A stretch of 64,000 bases of DNA from Acidobacteriota bacterium (GTDB lineage: Bacteria > Acidobacteriota > Terriglobia > Terriglobales > Acidobacteriaceae), in contig JAJYCQ010000004.1 of assembly GCA_021778315.1 (NCBI GenBank), positions 15,004-79,003 of the forward strand, read 5' to 3'. A program made the translations under genes and the position numbers. A model generated the notes under the pieces. That model saw only the letters and a list, made by a program, of their open reading frames with translations, ran no database searches and was not told the origin of the DNA. This document shows positions 1 to 8,823 of this stretch, one piece after another; the first letter of the stretch is position 1, and each line of letters begins with the position of its first letter.

Positions 1-597
1 CCTCATCGCCGCAGCGCTCGGCCCTATGGAGCAGCCCTGCACAACGGAACTGAGTACCACGGCAACTACGAGTGCTCCTACGCTACGCTCGTTGCGTTTC
101 ATCTCGAACGCATCGCGGTCCTAGCAGCGTCCGAAGCCGATCTACTCGCCTTCGAGACGCTGCCTTCGCTTGAGGAAGCGCGAGCCGTTGGCGAGGCCCT
201 CGCGTCATATCCCGATGTCGTCGCGCAGTTCACCTTCAATTGTCCTGACGAGCGTGCCGCAGCCTTGCAGGTGGCTCACGGCGAATCCCTGCGAGAGTAC
301 GCTGCCTTTGCCGCCAGTCTTCCGCAAACCGTCGCCACCAGCATCAACTGCACTCAACCTGTGTGGATATCCGCGCTCATCCGCGAGTTGCGCCAGGCAT
401 CCAGCAAGCCCATCGTCGTCTACCCCAACTCCGGCGAAGGCTGGGATGCCGAAGCGCGTTGCTGGACTGGAACCAGCGACCCTACCGCATACGGCCAACT
501 CGCACGAGCGTGGTTCAACTCCGGCGCACAACTTGTCGGCGGTTGCTGCCGGACTCGTCCCAGCCACATCCGTGAAGTCACGGAGATCGCACCATAG
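1..597 (+). CDS. Homocysteine S-methyltransferase, C-terminal part (truncated by window start; possible frameshift)
   Basis: Transfers a methyl group from S-methylmethionine or a related donor to homocysteine to make methionine. The 198 visible codons include a PYGAAL-NGTEYHGNY segment near the start, an SINC motif and a C-terminal GGCC motif; in this family these cysteines bind the catalytic zinc. The stop is TAG at 595-597. The first few codons are odd: frame 1 reads SAR before PYGAAL, whereas the family has GPYGA, and frame 2 supplies LIAAALGP up to position 25. One base therefore seems to be missing from the C run at 22-24. This is either a true frameshift or a sequence error. The family assignment is secure; whether the gene is intact is not. 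Confidence 0.8.
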   Translation, partial: PHRRSARPYGAALHNGTEYHGNYECSYATLVAFHLERIAVLAASEADLLAFETLPSLEEARAVGEALASYPDVVAQFTFNCPDERAAALQVAHGESLREYAAFAASLPQTVATSINCTQPVWISALIRELRQASSKPIVVYPNSGEGWDAEARCWTGTSDPTAYGQLARAWFNSGAQLVGGCCRTRPSHIREVTEIAP

Positions 598-599
598 TC

Positions 600-1370
600 T
601 TACCGCCCTGTGCTCAAGCGTAGCGCCAGCCGTTCTGGCAATTGGGCCGTACGGATCGCCGCCTGCGCTGCTGCGACATCATACGGAGTGCGAAAGAACG
701 TCACCTTCTCAATCAAATCTTCATAAATCGCAAACGACGCTCGCCAGTCGCCATCCCGCGGCTGCCCCACTGCACCCGGATTGATAAGATGCCGCGACCC
801 CGGAGGAACGTCGAGCGTCACCTGTTCCGTGGCGTCACCGCCGAGTGCAGCATAGACCGGACGATCCTCCGCCCAGTCATGCTCTCTCTGCGAAAAACCG
901 CCCTGCACATGAGTGTGACCGAAGAAAGTGATCTCTGTCTCCATCCGCTGCAGCGGCGTCCAGGCGTCACGCATCGAAGCGATGTACTGGTCCTCATGCA
1001 ATGGCGATCCATGTGCACACATAGCGCGAGCGCTGGCGCGAATTGGTCCCATCGGCATTGCGCGCAGCCACTCCCGGTTATCTGGTCGCAGATGCAGCCG
1101 TGTCCAAGCCGCTGCCTGCGCGGCAACAGGATTGAAGCCCTGCGAACTCGTCAGACCACAACACACGCGGTCATGGTTGCCGCGTACATGAATTGTGGCC
1201 AGCGGCCGCAACAGGTCGATCACCTCGTTCGGCCTCGCTCCATATCCCACCATGTCGCCCAGGTTCCATATCTGATCGAAGCCCCCGCCTGCGTGGCTCT
1301 TCGCAACCGCAAGAACCTCCTCGAGCGCGTGCAGATTTCCGTGAATGTCCGATACAACGAGCGCACGCAT
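600..1370 (-). CDS. Metallophosphoesterase, YfcE/MJ0936-like
   Basis: Predicted cytoplasmic calcineurin-like phosphoesterase of 256 aa, a typical length for the small single-domain group. The two-metal motifs are in order: DIH at residues 8-10, GD at 38-39, GNHD at 64-67, a single His in CAHGSP near 120, and GHTH at 151-154. An NPGAVGQPRDGD segment near residue 195 is also typical of this subgroup. The start is ATG at 1370. It is convergent with the methyltransferase, with only two bases between the stop codons. The substrate cannot be told from sequence; related proteins hydrolyse phosphodiesters or phosphomonoesters. Confidence 0.85.
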   Translation of the reverse strand: MRALVVSDIHGNLHALEEVLAVAKSHAGGGFDQIWNLGDMVGYGARPNEVIDLLRPLATIHVRGNHDRVCCGLTSSQGFNPVAAQAAAWTRLHLRPDNREWLRAMPMGPIRASARAMCAHGSPLHEDQYIASMRDAWTPLQRMETEITFFGHTHVQGGFSQREHDWAEDRPVYAALGGDATEQVTLDVPPGSRHLINPGAVGQPRDGDWRASFAIYEDLIEKVTFFRTPYDVAAAQAAIRTAQLPERLALRLSTGR

Positions 1371-1391
1371 AAACTGCCAGCCTGAAATGTA

Positions 1392-2285
1392 TTAGATCCC
1401 CGAACGCACTATGGTAGCAAGAGGGAGTTCGCGGGAGGTTGTCATTGTCGGCGCCGAGGCCAGCAGGCTGCGCGTATACGCATGTTGCGGTCGCGTGAGC
1501 ACCTGCACTACGCTGCCCTGCTCAACGATTTCCCCATGTCGCATCACCGCGATTCTGTCCGCCACCTGCGCCACCACCGCCAGGTCGTGCGAGATGAACA
1601 GCATCGAAAGATTGTGCTCGATCTTCAACTGCCGGAGCAGCAAGAGAATCTGTGCCTGTACGGTGACATCCAGAGCCGTCGTCGGCTCGTCGGCTATCAG
1701 CAGGCGCGGCTTGTTGATCAGCGCCATCGCAATTACGATCCGTTGTCGTTGGCCGCCGGAGAACTGATGAGGATAGTCGTCTATCCGGCGCTCCGGGGCC
1801 GGCAGCGCAACGTCTCGCATCGCAGCTAGGACCCGTTCACGGACCTCACTCCTTGACATATGCGGAACGTGCGCCAGCAGCGCCTCGGCAATCTGCCGCC
1901 CTATCTTCATCACTGGATTCAGCGCCGTCATGGGCTCTTGAAAGATCATCGCCATCGATCGTCCGCGGTGCCTCCGCATCGCCTCTTCGGGCAGAGTCGC
2001 CAGATCGTCCGCGACACCATCCTCGCGCTTGAGGATCATGCTGCCATGTACCTCCGCACTCTCGGGAAGCAGCCGTAGCAACGCGAGTGAAGTCACGGAC
2101 TTCCCCGATCCCGACTCACCAACCAGCCCCAGTGTCTCTCCCAGCGCAATATCAAACGACACACCGCGCACTGCCTCTTGTCGCGAAAACGAAATCCGCA
2201 GGTCCCTCACCGACAGCACCGGCTTCGTATCGTTCTGTCCAATCAGGCTCACCCTCCGAGCATAGCGGATCGGCGCACTAGGCAC
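1392..2285 (-). CDS. ABC transporter ATP-binding protein, oligopeptide/dipeptide (OppD/DppD) type
   Basis: Cytoplasmic ATPase subunit of a peptide/nickel-type importer. Visible motifs are Walker A GESGSGKS at 56-63, Q-loop FQEP near 115, signature FSGGQR at 175-180, Walker B LLIADE at 195-200 and the H-loop His at 233. It ends soon after the PQHAYTRSLL segment, so at 297 aa it lacks most of the oligopeptide C-terminal cysteine extension found in longer OppD proteins. No permease gene lies beside it, so it is either an orphan subunit or works with permeases elsewhere. The start is GTG at 2285, four bases after the stop of the lipoprotein gene. Its Shine-Dalgarno is poor and a later in-frame GTG is possible. 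The close spacing suggests cotranscription. Confidence 0.85.
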   Translation of the reverse strand: MPSAPIRYARRVSLIGQNDTKPVLSVRDLRISFSRQEAVRGVSFDIALGETLGLVGESGSGKSVTSLALLRLLPESAEVHGSMILKREDGVADDLATLPEEAMRRHRGRSMAMIFQEPMTALNPVMKIGRQIAEALLAHVPHMSRSEVRERVLAAMRDVALPAPERRIDDYPHQFSGGQRQRIVIAMALINKPRLLIADEPTTALDVTVQAQILLLLRQLKIEHNLSMLFISHDLAVVAQVADRIAVMRHGEIVEQGSVVQVLTRPQHAYTRSLLASAPTMTTSRELPLATIVRSGI

Positions 2286-2289
2286 CTCA

Positions 2290-3945
2290 TCAAGGCACGA
2301 CGTTGAACGTCCGCCAGGGACTGATCTTCATCTCTCCATGAGCGCCAACGCTCCACACCCGCCAGCGATATCGCGCCGCATCGCTGGCGAACTGTGCGAT
2401 GACATGCGTCTGCAATCGAGGATTTCGGTCCTGCACCAGGTACAGTCGTGCATCCGACCACGAGCCGCTGCTGGCCTTCTGCCACTCCACCACCTGCAGA
2501 CCAGCGCCGCCGTTGTTGTCCCACACCAACTCCGGCTGAGGCATACGCGTAGCGCCCTCCAGCGGCGTGGCCAGCGAGACACCCTTTACACCCGAGTGCT
2601 GCTCCGCTGCCGACGTCGGACTGGTCTCCATCAGCGTCTCCAGCACATTCGTCTGCTCGAACTGCGGCAGATTCAGCGACATCTGCAGCACTTTCCAGCG
2701 GCTATCTTTTGTTATTCGTAAGACCACCAACGGATGTGCAACACCAAACACACTGTTCGATGTCGCCACCACCCGCAGCGCAACCGCCGCAAGACTTCCG
2801 TTGGTCGATGCACGCTCTACCTCGACGCGAAACGATGCATCCTCCGCGACCGTATTTCCTGTCGTCGCGAGCATCTTGCGCACCCCCTGCGACAAGTTTC
2901 CGGCCATCGCAGAATCGGCTTCATCCCCTATAGATTCGCCATTGAGTAAATGCCTCATCGCACTCGTCGCAACCGCCGCGGCTGCTCGCTCTTTGCTGGT
3001 AAGCGCGCTCTGCACACAGCCTGGACATTCCTTGCCAAGCTCGCTCATCCAGAGCGCAAAGGCGCGGGCCGCCTGCATATGCGGTGCGTGAGAAAGGATC
3101 GTAACCTGCTCCATCTGCGGTTCGTTCTCCGTCACGCCATTCTGATAGAAGCTTGCCGGCCGCAGCATCGCCAGCCCATACGTCCCCTGCATGTCGCTCC
3201 ACCACGAAGGGGGCAGCGTCCCCAGCAGCACATCCGGATAGGCCGCCGTGCCTTGGGCAGACGTCAACTTATCCGCTAACTGATCCGGATCGATCTCGGT
3301 GAACGCTACGTCCAGCTCCGGAAAGGCCCTTCGCATCCTGTCCATGAACCGCTGAGCCAGCGCAGTGACTACAGGCTTCGAGCCAGCCTTCCCTGTATCG
3401 GTCGTAGTGCTCGCCGACTCGCCCAGACTGCTCGGATCCTCGCCATGGTTACTCGCTGCCGTTCCAAAACTGCCCGTCGTGTGGCCGACATTGCTGCTCG
3501 CCGTTCCATAGCTGCCTGACGGCGTGCCGTAGCTCCCCTCCGACTGCCCAAAGCTCCCCGCGTCCTGCTGCTGGTAACCCAACCCATTCGGCGTAGCAGT
3601 TGGCGCGTCCTCGCTTCCCTCCGAGTGCGGAGCACGAATCGTCGAACTCCCAGCATCCACCCCATAGCTCGAAGAGCTCTGTCCATAGGTGCTTGAATTC
3701 TGGCCAAAGCTCCCCGTCGTCTTCTCCTGGTATGTGGATGGAGGAGCATCATGCAGCGCAAAGATCGCATCGAGGTTAGACTTCGGTGGGCGATTCGGCG
3801 TAACCACAAGCCACACAACCAGCGGGCCTTGCCGCAACGCCGCCAGCGACTCTGCAGCGTCACCCTCCTGCGCCTGGCACGCGGTCACGCAGGCCAGCAG
3901 CGTTGCCGACAACATCCTCGCCGTACCGCGCCTGCTCATCGCCAT
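2290..3945 (-). CDS. Lipoprotein with S/Y/F-G-Q repeats, solute-binding-like core and fibronectin-like C-terminus (function unknown)
   Basis: I do not recognise this 551-aa protein as a named family. The N-terminus is basic, then hydrophobic, with a lipobox ending at Cys23 (VTAC), so export and lipidation are likely. Residues 78-178 are low-complexity, with many SFGQ, TYGQ, SSYG, GSYGT and GSFGT units. Residues about 185-350 (FMDRMRRAFPELDV, YPDVLLGTLPPSWW, an ALWMSELGKECPGC segment) vaguely resemble an extracellular solute-binding fold. The last 90 residues look like a beta-sandwich ending in WRTFNVVP. The ATG at 3945 has GGGAG upstream at good spacing. The ABC ATPase follows after four bases, which would fit a binding-protein role, but that is inference. 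Confidence 0.6.
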   Translation of the reverse strand: MAMSRRGTARMLSATLLACVTACQAQEGDAAESLAALRQGPLVVWLVVTPNRPPKSNLDAIFALHDAPPSTYQEKTTGSFGQNSSTYGQSSSSYGVDAGSSTIRAPHSEGSEDAPTATPNGLGYQQQDAGSFGQSEGSYGTPSGSYGTASSNVGHTTGSFGTAASNHGEDPSSLGESASTTTDTGKAGSKPVVTALAQRFMDRMRRAFPELDVAFTEIDPDQLADKLTSAQGTAAYPDVLLGTLPPSWWSDMQGTYGLAMLRPASFYQNGVTENEPQMEQVTILSHAPHMQAARAFALWMSELGKECPGCVQSALTSKERAAAAVATSAMRHLLNGESIGDEADSAMAGNLSQGVRKMLATTGNTVAEDASFRVEVERASTNGSLAAVALRVVATSNSVFGVAHPLVVLRITKDSRWKVLQMSLNLPQFEQTNVLETLMETSPTSAAEQHSGVKGVSLATPLEGATRMPQPELVWDNNGGAGLQVVEWQKASSGSWSDARLYLVQDRNPRLQTHVIAQFASDAARYRWRVWSVGAHGEMKISPWRTFNVVP

Positions 3946-4055
3946 GCCTAAACTCCCAACGACTTCAGTCTAGTCCGATGCGACATTGGACGGCACCGCC
4001 GCACAAACGTCGCTCGATAGCGCGTCCGCGCCCCACCGGCGCTCATCTAACCTTT

Positions 4056-5156
4056 ATGGCCCACGCGCTTCGCCTCTCCGTGCTCGACCAGTCACCCGTC
4101 CCCGCAGGCTCAACACCTTCGCAAGCGCTCGCCAACTCGCTCGATCTCGCCCGCCACGTCGACTACCTCGGCTACACCCGCCTCTGGTACTCCGAGCACC
4201 ACGCCATGGACCTGCTCGCCTGCACCGCGCCAGAGATCCTCATCGCCCGCGCCGCAGCCGAGACCACTCGCATCCTGGTTGGCTCCGGCGGCATCATGCT
4301 TCCCCACTACTCCGCGTTCAAGATCGCCGAAGTCTTTCGCACGCTACACGCCATATTTCCCAACCGCATCGATCTCGGAATCGGCCGAGCCCCCGGTGGC
4401 GGTCAACTCGAGGCCTTCGCCCTCCGCCGCGACCGCAAGGCCCCCATTCCCGACGACTTCCCGCAGCAACTAGCCGAACTCCGCGCCTTCCTCCACCCCG
4501 AACGCTTCCCCGACCTCCTCGGCCCAAACCACCCTTTCGCCCGCATCCGCGTCGCTCCAAACGCTCCCGGGGCCCCTGATGTCTGGCTCCTCGGCTCATC
4601 GATGTGGTCAGCCGTGACCGCCGCGCAACAAGGCCTGCCCTACGCCTTCGCCCACTTCTTCTCTCCAGTCCAAACCCGGCGCGCTATCGAGTACTATCAG
4701 GCCAACTTCCAACCAAGCCCCGACCGCGCCTCCCCCGAGGCCACCCTCGCCATTGGTGTCATCTGCGCCGACACCGATGCCGAGGCTCAGCACCTCCACT
4801 CCTCCGTCCGCCTCCTCCAGCGCCGCATCCGCATGGACGACCGCCGCCCCGTAGCCACACCCGACGACGCCCTCCGCGAGCTAGAGGCCCTTCCCACTGC
4901 CCCCAACCCGCTCATCCCCTTCACCGCCGGCAGCTTTGACGCTCCCGAAGACAATGAGTGGCCCACCTACTTCGTCGGAACTCCCGACCGCGTAGCCTCC
5001 CAGCTCCGCAACCTCGCCGCTGAACTCCACCTCAGCGAGATCATCATCAACACCATCACCCACTCCCACGAAGCCCGCAAACGCAGCTACTCCCTCCTCG
5101 CCGATGCCATCGGTCTGGAGACCTGCCGCACCGAAGCCAACGCAGTCTCCTCGTGA
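4056..5156 (+). CDS. LLM-class flavin-dependent oxidoreductase (luciferase-like monooxygenase)
   Basis: Predicted cytoplasmic FMN/F420-type monooxygenase of 366 aa with the bacterial-luciferase TIM-barrel fold. Family features are the LSVLDQSPVPAG start, the LGYTRLWYSEHHAM segment, the VGSGGIMLPHYSAFKIAE stretch, FPNRIDLGIGRAPGG, and WLLGSSMWSAVTAAQQGLPYAFA. The reading frame stays open 51 codons further upstream, but homology begins at the ATG at 4056, so that start is used. The gene is divergent from the lipoprotein gene with a 110-bp gap that probably holds both promoters. The substrate is unknown; this subgroup (MsnO8-like) is common in soil bacteria. Confidence 0.85.
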   Translation: MAHALRLSVLDQSPVPAGSTPSQALANSLDLARHVDYLGYTRLWYSEHHAMDLLACTAPEILIARAAAETTRILVGSGGIMLPHYSAFKIAEVFRTLHAIFPNRIDLGIGRAPGGGQLEAFALRRDRKAPIPDDFPQQLAELRAFLHPERFPDLLGPNHPFARIRVAPNAPGAPDVWLLGSSMWSAVTAAQQGLPYAFAHFFSPVQTRRAIEYYQANFQPSPDRASPEATLAIGVICADTDAEAQHLHSSVRLLQRRIRMDDRRPVATPDDALRELEALPTAPNPLIPFTAGSFDAPEDNEWPTYFVGTPDRVASQLRNLAAELHLSEIIINTITHSHEARKRSYSLLADAIGLETCRTEANAVSS

Positions 5157-5297
5157 GCCTTACGGTCTGCCCTCCCTGAGCACGCTGCCAGGGCTCCGCG
5201 GGAAAGCGAGCAAATCGATTCACCGTTCGACATGGTCTCCGCACCCGTAACCCAACTTTCTCCTGCAAGTAGAGTCATCCGGTAGGATGACATCTGA

Positions 5298-6329
5298 ATG
5301 GAAACCCGCAGGCTTCTAACTCGATTCGGCATGACTCTTGCTCTTCTCGGTCTGTTCGCCGCCGGCGGTGGAGCGGCATACAACTCCCTGTGTATTGGTC
5401 ATGACCGTCGTATAGCCGGCTTTCCCGGCAAGCTATACGACATAGACGGCTACTCCATGCACCTGTACTGCACAGGGAACGGTTCGCCAACGGTCGTGCT
5501 GAGTTCAGGTCTGGGCGATGACTTCACTAGCTGGGCGAAGGTGCAGCCTGTGCTCTCGCGGCAGACGAGAGTTTGCTCGTACGACCGTGCCGGTTTTGGC
5601 TGGAGCGAATCGCGGCCTGGTGTTCAGGATGCCAATGCCATCTCCTCTCAACTTCACCAGTTGATGGATGCTGCCGGTGTTCAGCGCCCCTTCGTGCTCG
5701 TAGGTCACTCCATCTCAGGAATCTATCTGCGGTCGTACGCAGCGCATTATCCTGGCGACCTGGCCGGGCTTGTTTTCGTAGATGGCGCTACTCCGCTTCA
5801 GGATGATCGCATCCCTAAGGAACTTGTAAAGATTCAGGTGGACCAGCGCCATGAGATGCCATGGCAGAAGCTGCTTATGACGCTAGGCTGGTATCGACTA
5901 CAAGGAGACTGCACCTCCGTCCCGGTGGGCTTTGAGGCCTACGGCGCATGGATTAAAGCGGATTCGTGCATTCCGTCGCAGATGGACGCGATAGAAAGCG
6001 AACTCGATGCTGAGCGGGCCTCGGGAGAGGAGACGGTCCACGCAGGACCGTTTGGCAACCTTCCGGTCCTGATCCTTTCGCGCGATCCAAACGTTCTCCC
6101 ACCGAACTGGCCAGCACCCGTTGCGAAAGCCAACTCCCTGGTCTGGAATGAGATGCAGGAGGAAGAGAAGAACCTTTCCACCCAAAACAAACGCATCATC
6201 GCTAAGGGCAGCGACCACTACCTTCAGAACGATAGGCCTGATCTGGTGAATCGGGAGATCGTCTCCCTTGTGGATCTGATTAGAACTCATCAGACCTTCC
6301 AGGCCAATGGGTCCACAACCGAAGAGTAG
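5298..6329 (+). CDS. Alpha/beta hydrolase, exported or membrane-anchored
   Basis: A 343-aa serine hydrolase of the alpha/beta fold. The N-terminus (residues 8-28) is hydrophobic after METRR and looks like a signal peptide or anchor. The nucleophile elbow is GHSISG with Ser138. The oxyanion-side segment GLGDDFTSW and SYDRAGFGWSE near residue 95 match haloperoxidase/epoxide-hydrolase-like enzymes. The likely catalytic His is in SDHYLQND near the C-terminus. The ATG at 5298 is preceded by TAGGAT nine bases away and by no clear Shine-Dalgarno. It stands alone between two unrelated genes. The substrate cannot be inferred. Confidence 0.8.
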   Translation: METRRLLTRFGMTLALLGLFAAGGGAAYNSLCIGHDRRIAGFPGKLYDIDGYSMHLYCTGNGSPTVVLSSGLGDDFTSWAKVQPVLSRQTRVCSYDRAGFGWSESRPGVQDANAISSQLHQLMDAAGVQRPFVLVGHSISGIYLRSYAAHYPGDLAGLVFVDGATPLQDDRIPKELVKIQVDQRHEMPWQKLLMTLGWYRLQGDCTSVPVGFEAYGAWIKADSCIPSQMDAIESELDAERASGEETVHAGPFGNLPVLILSRDPNVLPPNWPAPVAKANSLVWNEMQEEEKNLSTQNKRIIAKGSDHYLQNDRPDLVNREIVSLVDLIRTHQTFQANGSTTEE

Positions 6330-6443
6330 GCTCGGAAATACACCTGATTCGTTCTAAATATTCACACAGAGTCCACACGCCTACACAATCTTTACCAGCG
6401 GCCTCGTAGCCCATACCCCCGCAGGAATAAACTTAACTCAGCA

Positions 6444-7718
6444 ATGATTCGCGAAGTGGACATCCTCATCGTCGGGGCAGGACCGGCGGGCTGCGCCGCG
6501 GCCTACGACCTGGCCCAGTCGGGCAAGCACGTCATCCTGCTCGACAAGCGCAACTTCCCGCGCCCCAAAGCCTGCGCGTGCGGCCTCACCCGCAAGACCC
6601 TCAAAGCCCTCCGCTACTCCGTCGACCCTGTTATCGAGCGAGTCTGCCACGAGATCGTCCTCCAACAATCCACCGAACCCGCCGACTCCCAGCCGCGCGC
6701 GTCCGAAGTTCGAGTCAAGACCCGCAACCCCATCTGCGCCATGGCCGTGCGCGAGCACTTCGATAACTTCTGCCTTCAGCAGACACTCCTCTCCGCGCGC
6801 CAGGGTGGCAGCATCGAGCTCCGCAAGATCGACCACATCTCCGCTCTCCGCGAACTCCCTGACCACATCGAACTCGACATAGCCACCCCCCACGGTACCG
6901 AAACCCTCCGCGCGCCAATCCTCATTGGCGCCGACGGCTCCAACGGCCAGACCCGCCGCCTGCAGTGTCACCACAGCCGCGGAACCCAAATCTCGCCGTC
7001 CGTGCAGGACTCCGCCCAGGAGGACGGCTTCGCGCTTGAAGCCACCGTGCCCTACACCCGGCTCCCCGCTACCCTTCCCGGCGGAGCCTCTCCCCACGAT
7101 CTCGTCTTCGACTTCGCGCCGCTCCCCGGAGGCTACGGCTGGCTCTTCCCCAAAGCCGACCACATCAACATCGGCGTCGGGGCCTTCGCCCCCAGTTCTG
7201 CTGCACCCTCTTCACAAAAGCTCTCGCCGTCCGCGCAGGACTCCCCACAGGACCTGAAACAAGTTACCCGAGCCCTCCTCCTCGACTATGCGCAGCAGAA
7301 ACTCGGCATCACCACCCTCGACCACATCACCGGCCAGCAACTCGGCATGGGAGGCCACAACTACATCCCGCAAGGCCGCGTCCTGCTCGTCGGCGACGCC
7401 GCTGGCCTCGTCGACCCACTTACCGGCGAAGGCATTCATTCCGCCGTCGTCAGCGGTCAGGCCGCAGCAGCCGCGATCCTTGAGTGCGACCTGAACGGTC
7501 AACCCAACGACGTCGCCGACGCCTACGCCCATCACCTCAGCCCATTGCAGAAGACCCTGACCTTCTCCCGCCGCGCCGCCCGCGCCTTCTACGCCCAACC
7601 CGAACGCGGCTTCAAGGCCATGCGCTATCCCTTCATGCGCTCCCTCATCCTTAAAACCTACGCCGACGGCCTACCCCACACCAACCTCATCGCGGCACTA
7701 GCCAAACTCACCACCTAG
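6444..7718 (+). CDS. Geranylgeranyl reductase family FAD-dependent oxidoreductase
   Basis: A 424-aa flavoprotein related to enzymes that saturate isoprenoid chains of quinones, lipids or chlorophyll. It begins with a dinucleotide-binding motif GAGPAG at 11-16. The next segment, KACACGLTRKTLKAL, corresponds to the family's K-P-C-G-G-G-L-T loop. A second FAD motif, GDAAGLVDPLTGEGI, begins near residue 317. Length matches the family. The product could be a menaquinone-chain or polyprenyl reductase, but no isoprenoid gene is adjacent. It converges with the DedA-rhodanese gene. Confidence 0.8.
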   Translation: MIREVDILIVGAGPAGCAAAYDLAQSGKHVILLDKRNFPRPKACACGLTRKTLKALRYSVDPVIERVCHEIVLQQSTEPADSQPRASEVRVKTRNPICAMAVREHFDNFCLQQTLLSARQGGSIELRKIDHISALRELPDHIELDIATPHGTETLRAPILIGADGSNGQTRRLQCHHSRGTQISPSVQDSAQEDGFALEATVPYTRLPATLPGGASPHDLVFDFAPLPGGYGWLFPKADHINIGVGAFAPSSAAPSSQKLSPSAQDSPQDLKQVTRALLLDYAQQKLGITTLDHITGQQLGMGGHNYIPQGRVLLVGDAAGLVDPLTGEGIHSAVVSGQAAAAAILECDLNGQPNDVADAYAHHLSPLQKTLTFSRRAARAFYAQPERGFKAMRYPFMRSLILKTYADGLPHTNLIAALAKLTT

Positions 7719-7747
7719 CCTCGCCCTTGCTATCTCTAGTGTCTGCT

Positions 7748-8731
7748 CTACTCAAACCTCGGCAGATGCTCCACATCCCCAGCAGGCACTGGCTCGAGGG
7801 GCCCGCCGGCTTTCACCCACGCCTTCATCCCACCTCGAATCACCTTGGTCGAGCAGTTCTCCTGCTCCAGCATCTTCGCCACGCGCACGCTCGTCGCCTC
7901 GCGCGCGCACGAACAGTAAAGATAGATCTCGCACTCCGGCTGCATAAACTCCCGCAACGCATCCAGTTCTTCCTTCAACCGGCTCGGCTCCACGCGGATT
8001 GAATTTTTAATGCGCTGCATACCCGGGTCGTAGTAGCCATGCGATCGCACATCAGCGATGATCAGCAACCGGTCATGCGTAGACGTTCGCATCCTCTCGT
8101 AGAGATCAGCAGCGGTGATCTTCTCGATCGACGAAAACCGCGTATCGCGCAGAGAACTCGCTACCAGCCACAAAATATAGAGCACGACGATAGCGCCCAT
8201 GGTCGCCGCCGTTGCATGACCAACACGCTGAACCCATCGCACCACATCGCGAAGGAACGGGGCGAACAGGAACCCGGTCAAGCTCCATCCTGCGGTATAA
8301 AACAGAACACCGCAGCCATCGAGTGTAAGGAACCGTCGCAGTCGCATGTTGAGACTGCCCGCCAGAGCAGCCGCGACCGTAGCCAGGCCGGGCACAAACT
8401 TAGCAATCAGCAGCGTCTTCGGCCCGCGCTTATAAAACGATCTTGCCGAGCCAAAAATGCACGCCTCTGGATTCAGGCTGAACTTGCAGATCCCCGTCAA
8501 CAGCCACCATCCCGTATAGCGCCCGCCAAGATACATCAACGTATCGCCCGCCAGCGCCGATCCCCACGCGCATAGCATCACCAGGCCCAGATTCAGTGAT
8601 CCGCCATGCGCCGCCGCGCCCGCCGTCAGCAGCACCACCGACACCGGCAGCGGCAATCCGCAACAAGTTACAAACAACGCAATTGACGTCACCGCATAGC
8701 CATGGTGCGCAACGATCTCCAGCAGGTTCAT
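7748..8731 (-). CDS. DedA-family membrane protein fused to a rhodanese domain
   Basis: This 327-aa protein has two parts. Residues 1-190 are a DedA/SNARE-associated domain: several hydrophobic segments and the FVPGLATVAAALAG motif near 112-125, as in polyprenyl-phosphate/lipid flippase-type DedA proteins. Residues 205-320 form a single rhodanese domain with the active-site loop starting at Cys273 (YCSCAREAT) and the closing VIRGGMKAWVKAGGP motif. The rhodanese part should face the cytoplasm and may carry persulfide sulfur or sense redox state; that is inference. The ATG at 8731 has GGGAGA upstream at good spacing. Separate DedA and rhodanese proteins are the norm, so the fusion is notable. 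Confidence 0.85.
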   Translation of the reverse strand: MNLLEIVAHHGYAVTSIALFVTCCGLPLPVSVVLLTAGAAAHGGSLNLGLVMLCAWGSALAGDTLMYLGGRYTGWWLLTGICKFSLNPEACIFGSARSFYKRGPKTLLIAKFVPGLATVAAALAGSLNMRLRRFLTLDGCGVLFYTAGWSLTGFLFAPFLRDVVRWVQRVGHATAATMGAIVVLYILWLVASSLRDTRFSSIEKITAADLYERMRTSTHDRLLIIADVRSHGYYDPGMQRIKNSIRVEPSRLKEELDALREFMQPECEIYLYCSCAREATSVRVAKMLEQENCSTKVIRGGMKAWVKAGGPLEPVPAGDVEHLPRFE

Positions 8732-8823
8732 CGTCGTACATCTCCCATGGAACTCACCTATATTCTACGTAGCCGTTAGACTCTTGGATGCATTCACCGA
8801 TTCCGGCGTCGCACCGCGCCAAT

